From contig JYIP02000006.1 of assembly GCA_001051155.2 (NCBI GenBank), positions 992,001-1,056,000 of the forward strand: DNA of 64,000 nucleotides, read 5' to 3'. Both the position numbers and the translations under genes were made by a program. This document shows positions 1 to 9,706 of the stretch, in pieces. The stretch is from Chrysoporthe austroafricana. Lineage: Eukaryota > Ascomycota > Sordariomycetes > Diaporthales > Cryphonectriaceae. The notes under the pieces were generated by a model. That model did no database searches. It was given only the letters and a program-made list of their open reading frames with translations, and had not been told where the DNA came from. How positions within the stretch are numbered: the stretch's first letter is position 1; every line of letters begins with the position of its first letter.

Positions 1-9
1 GTTCTGCCC

Positions 10-1530
10 ATGGCCTCATTCCAGTACACGCGTCTAGATCGATCGACGAGGAGCATCCGTCTGCTCTCATTTGTTGAATATCCGCCGGATCAACGCATAC
101 ACTGTACTCTGGAAACATTCGATCTCGCCTCGAGCCCTCCGTTCATCGCCCTCTCATATGCATGGGGAGATCCGCATCCATGTCGAGACATCGTTGTCAA
201 CGGGCTAGCTCTATCTGTTCGGGAGAATCTTCACTCGGCCCTCGACGTTTTGTATAAGATCGCCTTTCGAATATCTTGGCGGTTTCCGGTAATTTTACCG
301 TTGCGCCAATGCTTCTGGATCGATTATGTCTGCATCAACCAGGGCGATCTCCTTGAACGCGGCCACCAAGTCGATATGATGGCGGAGATATTTTCTCGCG
401 CTTCCTGTACGATTGCTTGGCTAGGCTCTGCTGCGAACGATTCAGATTATGCGATGGCGAACATGACACTCAAAGCCACGGGCCGCAGCATCTACCCAAA
501 TCCGCGGCTAGCGCAAGCCATACACCACCTGATCAGACGCCCTTATTGGCAGCGAATGTGGGTTGTGCAGGAGTTCATTCTCCCCAGAAAACTCATGCTC
601 CTCTGTGGTCTTCATGGCGTGTGGGACATCCACTTCGTACTGTCTCTTGGACTGATCCGAGAATTGGAGTTTTCTCAGCGAATGAGTGACAGCCCATCTG
701 ATCTCGACCTGACCGCGCTGTGTACTTCGAGACAGCAATGGCACTCCCGCGGGATTCACAAGCCGGAAGCTTTCAACTTCCTGACGCTCTTACCGCGGTT
801 CTCGAAGAAGTTGTGCAGCGACGTGCGCGACCGCGTGTACGCGCTGCTGTCGCTGAACAGCGGGCAGTCGGTGAGCCTGCCACGGGCCGACTACACCATT
901 TCCCCGGAACAGCTCTACTACCTGATGCTCACGCACATGATCCATGCGCCCTCTCTCAAGGACAGCCATGTCTGGAGGGCGTTCCGAGTGAACCTAGGCT
1001 GTGCCTTGCACGTTCACCACGATTGGTGGAAGGAGACTGTCTACGACCTCACCCACGGGCTCTACGATGCATCCGTGGAGCTGGACTGGACGTGGATCTT
1101 TCTGGACCGCCTAGTCATGCGCTTCCGGTTTATCATTGAAAAGTACTGGGAGTGTCATTCTAAATACTGGTCTCGAAGAATTCACGCGCGACATGCCTCG
1201 GAGGGAGGGCCTCTATTCCGGAAGGCCGACGACGCAGGCTCACCTGGTGATCCGCCGGACGATTGGAACCCGAGGCAGCTCCACGCGCAGCTTCTCGGTG
1301 CGTTCGAGACCTTCCCACGGCAGGATGACGAGAAGACGTGGCGCAACTTCACGGACTCCGCGTGGAAAGCGCTGAGCATAGCTGAGAGGACGCCGGGCCT
1401 GGCACGCCTCTTTACGCCCAAGGTCCTGCTGCTGCGAGGACTGGTTTGTGAAGAAGAACGGCTGCGCATTGCTGGTGTGGAAACCTTCTTAACCCCAGAT
1501 CGAGCCAAGATCATGATGGGGATGGCATAA
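10..1530 (+). CDS. HET-domain protein (heterokaryon-incompatibility type), 506 aa
   Basis: A single open frame with a HET domain over about residues 5-200. Visible signatures are the family core IALSYAWGDP, then FWIDYVCINQGD, the VDMMAEIFSRA segment, the AWLG turn and the RPYWQRMWVVQEF block. HET-domain proteins act in non-self recognition after hyphal fusion and can trigger cell death; that role is family knowledge, not shown here. The ATG at 10 sits just before the start of HET homology and is a good start, although the window edge hides upstream sequence. The protein ends (MMGMA, stop) without the glycine-rich C-terminal block (roughly GLGP...GD.V..) seen in the other HET gene at 29.4 kb, so it may be a short form or may continue through an intron I could not place. 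Confidence 0.85.
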   Translation: MASFQYTRLDRSTRSIRLLSFVEYPPDQRIHCTLETFDLASSPPFIALSYAWGDPHPCRDIVVNGLALSVRENLHSALDVLYKIAFRISWRFPVILPLRQCFWIDYVCINQGDLLERGHQVDMMAEIFSRASCTIAWLGSAANDSDYAMANMTLKATGRSIYPNPRLAQAIHHLIRRPYWQRMWVVQEFILPRKLMLLCGLHGVWDIHFVLSLGLIRELEFSQRMSDSPSDLDLTALCTSRQQWHSRGIHKPEAFNFLTLLPRFSKKLCSDVRDRVYALLSLNSGQSVSLPRADYTISPEQLYYLMLTHMIHAPSLKDSHVWRAFRVNLGCALHVHHDWWKETVYDLTHGLYDASVELDWTWIFLDRLVMRFRFIIEKYWECHSKYWSRRIHARHASEGGPLFRKADDAGSPGDPPDDWNPRQLHAQLLGAFETFPRQDDEKTWRNFTDSAWKALSIAERTPGLARLFTPKVLLLRGLVCEEERLRIAGVETFLTPDRAKIMMGMA

Positions 1531-2116
1531 TTGCAGTGAGCTTCCCTGAGGATAGCAGCTTCAATACGCCTGTAGGTTAGAATCCCTTCATTCATCTACC
1601 CCCCTGATTTTTTTGCTGAGGAAACTCTTACCAGAACTTGGTGAGAATATTTTCTATCCGCAGGCAGCCTATACGATGTCACATCCGGGGTTGGAAGACA
1701 GTCCTAGATATATGAGGTCTTGTACAGTCTGTCAGACAGGACTGTACGTGGTACAATTGCAGACCTACAGAAGAAACGCTTTCCCCGTGCAGATTGATGC
1801 TCACGTCACACCTATTTATGGTGATGGTTACAGATCATCCGAGTATAGCTGTAGCACCTGCTCGGCATCGATTGCTCAACATATCCCGCAGGTGATAGTA
1901 TTCCAGGTAGCTTGCTCCATACAAAAGGTTCTCGATCACAGAGATCAGACGAGGCCAGCGACAGCAGACTACGACAGACAGCGTAGACCAAAAAAGATAT
2001 AAAAAAGATGAAGAAAAAAGAGTACAAGGTTCTCCCTTACGCCATACTCGCCCATGTATCTACCTGTCCGAGTTTCGTCCCAGCCGTCACTCTTGAACAA
2101 CGAATGCACGCCACAT
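1531..2116. other. Intergenic DNA between the HET gene and the cyclophilin B gene
   Basis: About 590 bases without a convincing gene. A 129-codon plus-strand frame (1613-2002) shows no recognisable motif and lies on moderately AT-rich sequence. The region should hold the 3' ends of two convergent transcripts. A missed 3' exon of the HET gene cannot be excluded. Confidence 0.5.
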
Positions 2117-2364
2117 CTACGCCATGGTCTTCTCGTACCCAAGGTTCTCCCTCGCCTGTCTCCTCGTCACCCGCACGTACCCGGCAACGCAGCCGACAAT
2201 GAAGATGAAAAAGACGCCCTTCTGGATGGTCGACCACTCGTCGTCGTTGTAGGCAGCCGCGGTCTTCTGGGCCTGCGCCTCCTCCTGGACTTCTTCCTGG
2301 ATCTCCTCGGCGGGCTCGCCGTCCGTGTAGCCGGCGGCCCAGTTGGCCAGGCCGTATTGGGATT
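2117..2364 (-). other. Terminal exon encoding the transmembrane tail of cyclophilin B
   Basis: The exon follows an acceptor (CTGTAG) at 2366-2365 and is open for 81 codons plus stop. Codon use is strongly GC-ending, as in the cyclophilin domain. It encodes [13 protein letters not shown]..., an acidic helix, a hydrophobic segment and a basic cytosolic end ([18 protein letters not shown]). With the preceding exon the total of about 284 aa is close to the length I recall for the Neurospora crassa ER cyclophilin (about 285 aa); that comparison is from memory. Confidence 0.75.
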
Positions 2365-3432
2365 CTACAGGGGACGCAAGACAGGCGGATCAGTACGGAT
2401 ACGCAATGACATTTTTTGGGAGTTGAGAAACGAGGCGTGACACGTGGAGAGGAACTGAGGAAGGGGTCATGATGACATATGTATTCTCCGTCCCGGGTTA
2501 TTTTCTTCTCTAAAATAAATCACATGCATATCTCGTCATGGTATGTGCGGAATTTTGGGTCTCGGTGGTAGTACGGGTGTCTTGGTCTGTGAGGTGGTGA
2601 TGGTGTGATTGCTGTAGGCAGATAACACAATCTAGAGCTCCACGTGGATACCTTCTTCGGGCACAGGCAGCTCCCCGCTCTTGACGATCTTGACGGTCTG
2701 CTTCGGCTTGTCGCCGGGCCCCTTCTCGATGTTCTCGATCTTCTCGACGACGTCGTAGCCCTCGAGGACCTCGCCGAAGACGACATGCTTGCCATCCAAC
2801 CAGCTGCAAGCACACTGTTAGCTTCACGCCCCGGCAAAGAGCTCGTGGGAGGAGACCCCAGGAGGGCGTACCTGGTGACGACGGTGGTGATGAAGAACTG
2901 CGAGCCGTTGGTGTCCTTGCCAGCGTTGGCCATGGACAGCAGGCCCTTCTTGGAGTGCTTGAGCTTGAAGTTCTCATCGGGGAAGCGGTCGCCGTAGACT
3001 ATCCAGGACAACCCACGTCAGCATGTTCCGTCCCCAAGGACACTCGGTAGGGGCCTCAATTGACCACCTCCCAGCTAGTCCCAGCTGGGGGGGGGGCTAC
3101 TTACTCGACTTGCCGCCGGTACCATCCCCCTTGGTGAAGTCACCGCCCTGGATCATGAAGTTCTTGATGACGCGGTGGAAGGTGGACCCCTCGTAGCCGA
3201 AGCCCTTCTCGCCGGTGGCGAGGGCGCGGAAGTTCTCGGCGGTCTTGGGGGTGGTCTTGCCGTAGAGCCCCATGACGATGCGGCCCAGGCTCTCGTCGCC
3301 GTGCTGGATGTCGAAGTAGACCTTGTGGGTGATCTTGGGGCCCTTGGCGGCGGCGGCGGTGCTGCTGAACAGCAGCATGCTCACGCCGAGGAGCAGCGCG
3401 GCCGAGACGACGAGCCGCCGGAGGTTGAACAT
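2117..3432 (-). CDS. Peptidyl-prolyl cis-trans isomerase B (ER cyclophilin) with optional membrane-anchor exon
   Basis: ER-lumen cyclophilin that speeds proline cis-trans isomerisation during folding. Exons on the minus strand: 3432-3105, 2998-2872, 2803-2652, then 2364-2117; joined they give 284 aa. A signal peptide ([20 protein letters not shown]..., cut near residue 28) precedes a complete cyclophilin domain with [23 protein letters not shown] and the [12 protein letters not shown] block. If the last donor (GTATCC at 2651) is not used, reading continues to a stop at 2632-2634 and the protein ends in HVEL, an HDEL-like tail. If it is used, phase 1 matches exactly and adds 82 residues: an acidic Gln/Glu-rich linker, one transmembrane segment ([15 protein letters not shown]) and a basic tail. 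Its promoter faces that of the SNARE gene at 4051. Confidence 0.9.
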
Positions 3433-4050
3433 CTTGTATCTTCTGGTGTTTGATTTTTGGGGGGGAGGTTAGTTGGCTGAGGATCGGGGGGGGTGGTTGA
3501 AGGGGTCCAGAAGAGGAATTGGGTTTCTGGACTGGAGGTGGGAGAGAGGAAGGGGGGGAGACACGTTTCACAAAGCTCGAGTCGGGGTTTGCGCCATAGC
3601 AACGGATTGCCACATGCAAGAGGCTGGACCTGTAACTCTCCCCACAGCAAGCGGCAGCGGCAGCAGCAGCAGTAGCAGCAGCAGTAGGGAAACGCCCCAC
3701 CCACGCTGTCAGGGGCCTGTCCTGCAGCCATGTCCGAGCTCAGGGGTACCCAAGCACCAAAGCCAAGAAGGCCAGTGGATCTCCCGCCTGCATAGTACCC
3801 CGTACCGCCTACTACTGGCTACTGGGCTACGCACGCCATGGCACCGCCTGCCGTCCTCAGAACGTCAACGTCAACGCCAACGTCAACCGCTTAAGCCAGC
3901 CAGTGACACCACCGCCATCTGCTCTTCTCTCGCTCGCCCTCTCCAGAAACGCGGCTCCCCGGCACGTCTTCTTCCTCCCTCCCGCCGAAGCTGCGCACAC
4001 CCCTTCCCCCCAAAGCTGATGGCCCTTCGGTCACGAGATACGCATCTGAG
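3433..4050. promoter_or_regulatory. Divergent promoter region between cyclophilin B and Tlg1
   Basis: Shared upstream region of two head-to-head genes, with G-rich and pyrimidine-rich stretches and an AGC-type microsatellite at about 3651-3687. No TATA box is evident, which fits housekeeping genes. Open frames here (for example 3473-4054) follow the repeat and show no family motifs. Confidence 0.5.
3651..3687. repeat. AGC/AGT trinucleotide microsatellite
   Basis: A run of GCGGCAGC followed by repeated CAG/TAG units inside the divergent promoter between the cyclophilin and SNARE genes. Confidence 0.8.
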
Positions 4051-4892
4051 ATGATGTCCTCAACGAACGAGGAGGACCCGTTCCTCCAGGTCCAGCAGTA
4101 CGTTCCGGGCCCCTTCTTCCTGGCCATCACGGCCTGCGCTGACCAGCCCCGCACAGGGATGTCCTCACCCAGATGGACGCGACCCGCCCCCTCTTCACCT
4201 CCTACCTGCGCATCCGCTCCCTCACCACCGCTCAGACCTCCCCGGAGCTCGCCTCGGCCCGGGCCGACCTTGAGTCCGCACTCTCCGCGCTCGCCGAGGA
4301 CCTCGCCGACCTGGTCGCCTCCGTGCAGGCCGTCGAGGCCGACCCGGCGCAGTTCGGCCTCTCGGCGCACGAGGTGTCGCGCCGGCGCCGGCTGGTCCAG
4401 GAGGTCGGCGGGGAGGTCGAGGACATGCGGGACGAGCTGGCCAAGGGGTCCAGCGGGGCCGGGACCGCGGGGAGCAGGCGGAAGGGGGGCGGCGCCGGCG
4501 GCAGCGGCACGGCGGCCTCCGACCTCCCGGACCCGAGCGCGTTCGCCGTCGAGGACGGCGACGGCCACGGCGAGGAGGACTACGCGGCCGAGTTCGAGCA
4601 GCAGCAGCAGCAGATGATGCTGCGCGAGCAGGACGTGCACCTGGACGGCGTGTACCAGACGGTGGACACGCTGCGGCGGCAGGCGGGGGACATGGGCCGG
4701 GAGCTGGAGGAGCAGCGCGAGATGCTCGAGACCACAGACCGGCTCGCGGACCGCGTCGGCGGCCGGCTGCAGACGGGCATGGACAAGCTCAAGTACGTGG
4801 TCCGGCACAACGAGGACCGCCTGAGCAGCTGGTGCATCGGGCTGCTGATCTTGGTGCTGTGCATCCTGCTGGTTTTGCTCTTGGTCCTTTGA
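4051..4892 (+). CDS. TLG1: t-SNARE Tlg1 (syntaxin 6 family Qc-SNARE)
   Basis: Membrane-fusion SNARE of the late Golgi and endosomes. Two exons, 4051-4097 and 4157-4892 (59-nt intron, donor GTACGT), give 260 aa. The join restores the conserved start DPFLQVQQDVL of the syntaxin-6 N-terminal domain. That three-helix region spans about residues 8-110, followed by a Gly/Ala-rich linker and a Gln run. The SNARE motif (HLDGVYQTVDTLRRQAGDMG...) covers about residues 180-235 with the central glutamine in ELEEQREML. The protein ends in a tail anchor of about 18 Leu/Ile/Val residues and almost nothing beyond it. Tail-anchored proteins of this kind are clients of the GET pathway, whose Get4 subunit is also encoded in this window (33.0-34.1 kb). 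Confidence 0.9.
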
Positions 4893-5335
4893 GAAATACC
4901 ACGGAGAGCGGGCGTCTGGGTGGGGTTTATGAATAAGATATGGGCTCAAGAGGCGAACGGCGTTTAGGTATATCTGGGGGGCATAGATCGATCCGTGTCG
5001 AGAGCATCCTTAATCATAGCCACAAAGTGGCATCTTCAGATCTTCTGTCATCTTTTTGACCGCAGGCTATGCGTTGGCTCTCATGGCGATGAGAACTACT
5101 GACTAACTAACTTAGGTCGGTACCGGCTTCCCTCTCGGTCCGATTGCATAGGTGCATCGTCCCTACAAACTCCATGCAAACTCCATGCCGCGCACCCACG
5201 CAGCCAGGTCAAGACCGAGTCTTGCCTCAAGAGTTGGCAACCATAGGAGTACCTTCGAGCTGGATCAACCTTCCTCTCCCTTCCAGTGGCGTCCCTTAAA
5301 ACTATCCATACTCGTCGGAGATGCTGCGTGAAGGT
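4893..5335. other. Convergent 3' intergenic region (Tlg1 / Gle1)
   Basis: About 440 bases between two convergent genes. I see no gene or structural RNA in it; it presumably carries the 3' UTRs and polyadenylation sites. Confidence 0.6.
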
Positions 5336-7102
5336 CTATGCAAGGGCTAGACCATATTTCGCCTTGAGAGTCTTTCCATGCACGATCAGCGACTCCACAG
5401 CGACGTCACCGCAGCCCGCCGACTTCGCGTGCGTTGGGAAGTCCACCAAGGCCAGTCGGAGGGCAGCGATGGCCGCAGTGCCGTAGAACAGCAGGAACCG
5501 CTGCTCGTAGTGATCGATCATGGCCTTCAGGACGGTACACGACGTGGTCGACATCTCGGCAGGCGGGGTGTTGACGATCTGCGCCATGGCTGTCCAGTAG
5601 TGGGACATCGGGTACGGGTTCTCCTTCTTGGACTTCGAAAAGTCGCGAAGGGATATGGCCGCATATCCTGCGCCCAGGCCCGTCTGCCGGTTGTAGTGCT
5701 CCGTCTCCGGCATCCACCCGTTTGGTCCTCGACGCTTCCATCCGACTCGCTCGCGTCCCTGTTCGGTCTTTTCGAGGCCTCTAGCACCGAAGAGCACCGG
5801 ACAGACAACGTAGAACTTGGCGATCAAGATGTCAATCAGGGGTTTGCCGCGCCAGTGTAGGGCTGGGTCCGAGAAGATGGAAGCGACCAGGATGCCGATA
5901 GGGTCGGCCGTCTTGGTGTTGGCGCTGGACTCGTCCATGAACTGGTTGATCACACATTTGCCCAGGTGGTTGACCAGGAACAAGAACAGCGAGGGCAGGT
6001 GATCATTGTTGGCTGCCCCGTTGACCGGCTGCCTCTCATCGAACACAAAGTGGCTCGGGTCCATCAGCTCGGAATTGACCTGGTTGGCCAGGCCCTCCTT
6101 CAGAACCCTGGAGACTTTTCCCATCTGCTCTGCATGTCAGCTAACGCCCCTGTCAATGCCTGGGCCTGGGAGGACTCACCACTGTGATGTTGCCCTTCTT
6201 GTCGAATGACAGCTGGCCAACACATTTTCGAATTTCTCGACGCAAGTCTCCGGCCTTGCTCTTGAGGGCCGGGTTTTGTCCAGCCTGCGTGTCGTTGATA
6301 GATTTGCGGAGATGCTTGAGGTTTCTATGTATGAGCATAGCTCGCTGCTTCTTGGGGTCCGCCTTGAGCGGTGCAGCAGCCGGCGCAGCTTTTGGCGCGG
6401 CCAGTGCGGGTGCGGGTGCGGCAGCGGGGGCTGTGTTCTGGGGAGCCGAAAACAAGGAGGGAGCAGCTGGTTTCGCTGCCGACGTGCCATTGACCGCAGC
6501 TGGCACGGGCTTCTGGGAAGAAGCCGCCTGGACAGCTGGTGCTGAGGCAGCTGGTGCTGAGGCGGCAGCCGGTGCGGGTGCTGTCAGCTGCGCAGCGGCG
6601 GGCGGTTGGGCTGGTTGAGATTGTATGGGCGAAAGCGGGGCAATCTTGGTCGCCTTCAGCTCTCGGAGCTGTCTCTCGCGCTCGATGGCCTCCTTCTCGG
6701 CCTGAACACGCTTCTTCTCGGTGGTGATGGACTCCTCCATCAGCCGTTTCTTTTCTTGTGTGATCCGCAGTCGTTCGACATCCCGACGCGCCTTCTCGGC
6801 CATCTCGTCGGCCTGCTCTTTCTGCTCGTGCAGCCACAGCACATGCTCGCTGGCGAGACTCCCGGTCAGCACCTCAGCAGTTCCAGGTGGTGAGAGAAGG
6901 GTGCTCTGGCAGGGTGTACTTACGCCCGTTCCCTTATCCGCCGATGCTCGGCATCTGCCAGGGCCAGCGCCTCCTTGTGGGACTTTTCCGAGTTTCGGTC
7001 TGGGGAGAGCCAGTCGGCCAGGCTCGGGGCGGGGGGACTCGAGAGGGCGGTGCTCGCCCGAGGATACCTCGACGCGCGCGGCGCGGGCGACGAGCTCGCC
7101 AT
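5336..7102 (-). CDS. GLE1: Nuclear pore / mRNA export factor Gle1
   Basis: Gle1 binds the cytoplasmic face of the nuclear pore and, with inositol hexakisphosphate, activates the DEAD-box helicase Dbp5 during mRNA export. Three exons on the minus strand: 7102-6924, 6849-6180, and about 6124-5336, giving about 545 aa. The first join gives RERAEHVLWLHEQKE, the start of a long charged coiled coil (about residues 45-130). An Ala/Pro-rich linker follows, then the GLE1 domain from about residue 220 to the end, including LIHRNLKHLRKSIND, SRVLKEGLANQVNSE, FLVNHLGKCVINQ, PLIDILIAKFYVVCPVLFG and GAGYAAISLRDF. The start at 7102 is a choice: the frame stays open upstream to 7342, but that stretch is Pro/Ala/Ser-rich and looks like leader sequence. 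The last acceptor could include one extra CAG codon. Confidence 0.9.
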
Positions 7103-8037
7103 CTCTGCCGGTGGCCGGCCAGGGCTCGGGACGCGCTCGTCGTGGTCGGGTGCTGTCGCGGCCGCAGCGCGCTCGCTGGTCGATGACACGCGGGGGATCC
7201 TGGAGGGAGGGAGAGGAGGCGGCGTGGCTGCAGGCCTGGGTGCACTAGGTAAGGGTGAGAGGTCAGGCGTCGTTTGCTGCGATGGAATGCAAAGGCAGGC
7301 TGGGTCCCTTGCATCTCGTCCCAGATTATCAAGGACGATCAAGAGTGGGTCCGCGGCTTAAGTTCTGCCAGCAGAAAGGGCGACCGCCTTCCTCGCGTTA
7401 GCTCCAGCGGGCGGTGTCTGCCGGAAGATTTACGCCAATCCCGTCCTGGGAGCTCGCTGGCCTATTGTTCTAATACGGAAAGGGAAACGGCCTCGCAACC
7501 ACAATATCAAAGCTCGTCACCACTCAATGGACCGCTGCTCTATTTATTGAGGCATTGGTTTATTGATCTATTCTATGCAAACCCCAGCCTATTGTCTCCA
7601 TGGCATTTACGACTGGCCTCCCCCCCGCACCGGTCAGCGGACTGTCGAATCGAATTTGCCGATGGAGGGCACCGGCGGGGCGGGCTTGCTGGTTTGCCTA
7701 GGTACTCAGTAGCCACGGTAGCCAGAAGAGACGCTTGGGGCATTGTTCGATACGAGCCGGCGCGCAGGCGGTGCCCGTGCCATCCAGGGCCAGTAATGTC
7801 CGCGCGCGTGCTCTCCCCCCCAAGGTTTGTGCTTTTCTTGGCCCAGGCTGGACCCACGAGGCGGAGGTGCGAGCTTCCCCAGCCATGCCGGTGTTGTACT
7901 CGCGTACACCTGTCTGTCCGTGAGCGAGGAGGGGGGTGGATTGGCTGCGATAACAATCCTTCTTTGTCGATCCCAGACGATCACTTCTCTCGTAGCTGCC
8001 GCTGAGCCGTTTGTCACGGGGAAGCCCGCCGTGTATT

Positions 8038-8097
8038 CTCAATTTGCTGCTGCTGCTTCCGCTGCTTCTGCTGCGTCTGCTGCTTCTGCTTCCTCAA
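8038..8097. repeat. Imperfect GCTTCTGCT-type microsatellite
   Basis: Successive GCTGCT, TCCGCT, TCTGCT and GTCTGCT units over about 60 bases in the SSD1 upstream region. Confidence 0.7.
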
Positions 8098-8937
8098 CCA
8101 GCAGCGCTGGGTCCTGGGAGCAGCCTTCTGTACTACTACTGCTGCAGCTCATCTCTTCCCCTCCGGAGACGAGTCATTGCTCCCGCTTGATCTCGTCTGG
8201 ACACAAGGGACGCTAGTCATGCCAGAGCAATATACTATGCAAATCCAACGAAGCCGTGGTTGGGTGGAGGCGACTTGGCAGAGTGATACTACACAGCAGC
8301 GTACTTGGTAGGAGGAAGCAGGCTGACGTCGTTTTGCCAATACTCGCTCAGTAGTACTTTTGTGCTACTGGGCAGACGGCGGCATGGTGGCTATGCCAGC
8401 ACTGGCTAGCTAAGTAGGGACAGACCCCTTCCAGTTATGTTATCAGGCTTCCCCACCACGCCCACCTACCAAGATGGCCAAGGGTGGGTGGGTCAGCCCA
8501 TACCGTTCTTCCTCGCCGCTTGCAGTCTGCAGCGGATGGGATGTACGAAGACGTCTGGGGGACCTGCTCTTCTGCTAGGCGGCTAGGCCCTCGGGCACCG
8601 GCTAGGGTAGCAGCCGCGCCGGCGCTGGAAAGGCGCACCTAGGCGTGCTGCCCAGCAGGGTGCGAGCCACCGCCGGGGAGGCGCTACTGCTGTGTTAGCC
8701 GATGAGGAGCCTGGGAGGTCTGTAGGTCTGTAGGTCTGGTGTCGCGCACGGCTTGAGGGCAGGGACGGCAGGGGGTCCGCGCAGTGGCACGCAGGTGGCA
8801 CGCCGGGGTCGTTTCACCTGAATCACAGCGGGGTGGCGTAGTTGCATCACCCCAAAAGCGGGCCCCCAGAGGTGGCCAGCTCCGCAGCGAGGGCCTGCTG
8901 TCTGTCTGGTTCCCGCTCGCTCCAGGCGACACCTACC

Positions 8938-8977
8938 CAGCAGGTCCCAGCAGGTCCCAGCAGGTCCCAGCAGGTAC
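8938..8977. repeat. Four tandem 10-bp units (CAGCAGGTCC)
   Basis: Three identical 10-bp copies and a fourth with one change (last unit CAGCAGGTAC). A related pair of CCCAGCAAGGTA units lies about 85 bases further on, near 9060-9083. Confidence 0.9.
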
Positions 8978-9706
8978 AGTGCTACTGCCCGGGGGGAGGT
9001 GCTGAGGCAACGTCAGAGCTCACCTCCTGTCCCTACCATCCCAAGTACAGTACAGCAGCACCCAGCAAGGTACCCAGCAAGGTACATACCCGGCCCAAGT
9101 AGCTGCCCTGCGTGGTCCGTGGCCAGGCGAGGCGGGCTTCTTCCGGCGCCATTGCAACTCCTCCTCTCTCCTTCCTCCTCTCACCTCTGTTCTGCGCCTC
9201 CGCTGCTCGACCCTGCCTGACGTCGATTGTCGCCTCGACATCCTCATGGCCACCGGTTAGAATCGTCAACGGTCTCTCTCCCCCCCACGGACACATTCCT
9301 TGCCACGATAACTCGATTCTGATCCTCTCATTGATCCTCCTTGGAGCTCTGTCTCTCCGCCTCGGCCCGCAAAGCCAACAAAACCAAGTCCACGTACCAC
9401 ACTGCCAGACAACCTACAACCCAACCAACAACTCCGCAGGCGCCACGGCAAAAGCAAGACACCAACGGGTCGACGATTGCTGACTGTCATTCCCGACCCG
9501 ACTCGACTCTGCGATACTTCAGAGCCCAGACGCCCGCGCGGGGACCACACCTGAGCTAAGCTTGACTTCACCCTCCAGCGAAGACAAAGCACCCGTCGTC
9601 CCCGGCAGCTCGCTCCAGAGCCTCGCAGGCCTCGACTGGAGACCTGCCTGCAGAGCTTTGTCCTGGAACGGATCCCCGTATCCCTTATCGCCACAACACT
9701 TCCATC

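Larger units (their letters stand above)
7103..9706. other. Long divergent region between GLE1 and SSD1
   Basis: About 2.6 kb holding the GLE1 promoter and the SSD1 promoter plus its probable long leader. Simple repeats occur at 8038-8097 and 8938-8977. The stretch before SSD1 (about 9140-9400) is rich in CT runs. Open frames here are short and show no family motifs on either strand. Confidence 0.6.

Noticed and set aside
3140..3700. 186-codon minus-strand frame over the cyclophilin exon
   Set aside because: Shadow frame of GC-rich cyclophilin coding sequence with Arg/Pro/Ala-rich nonsense composition.
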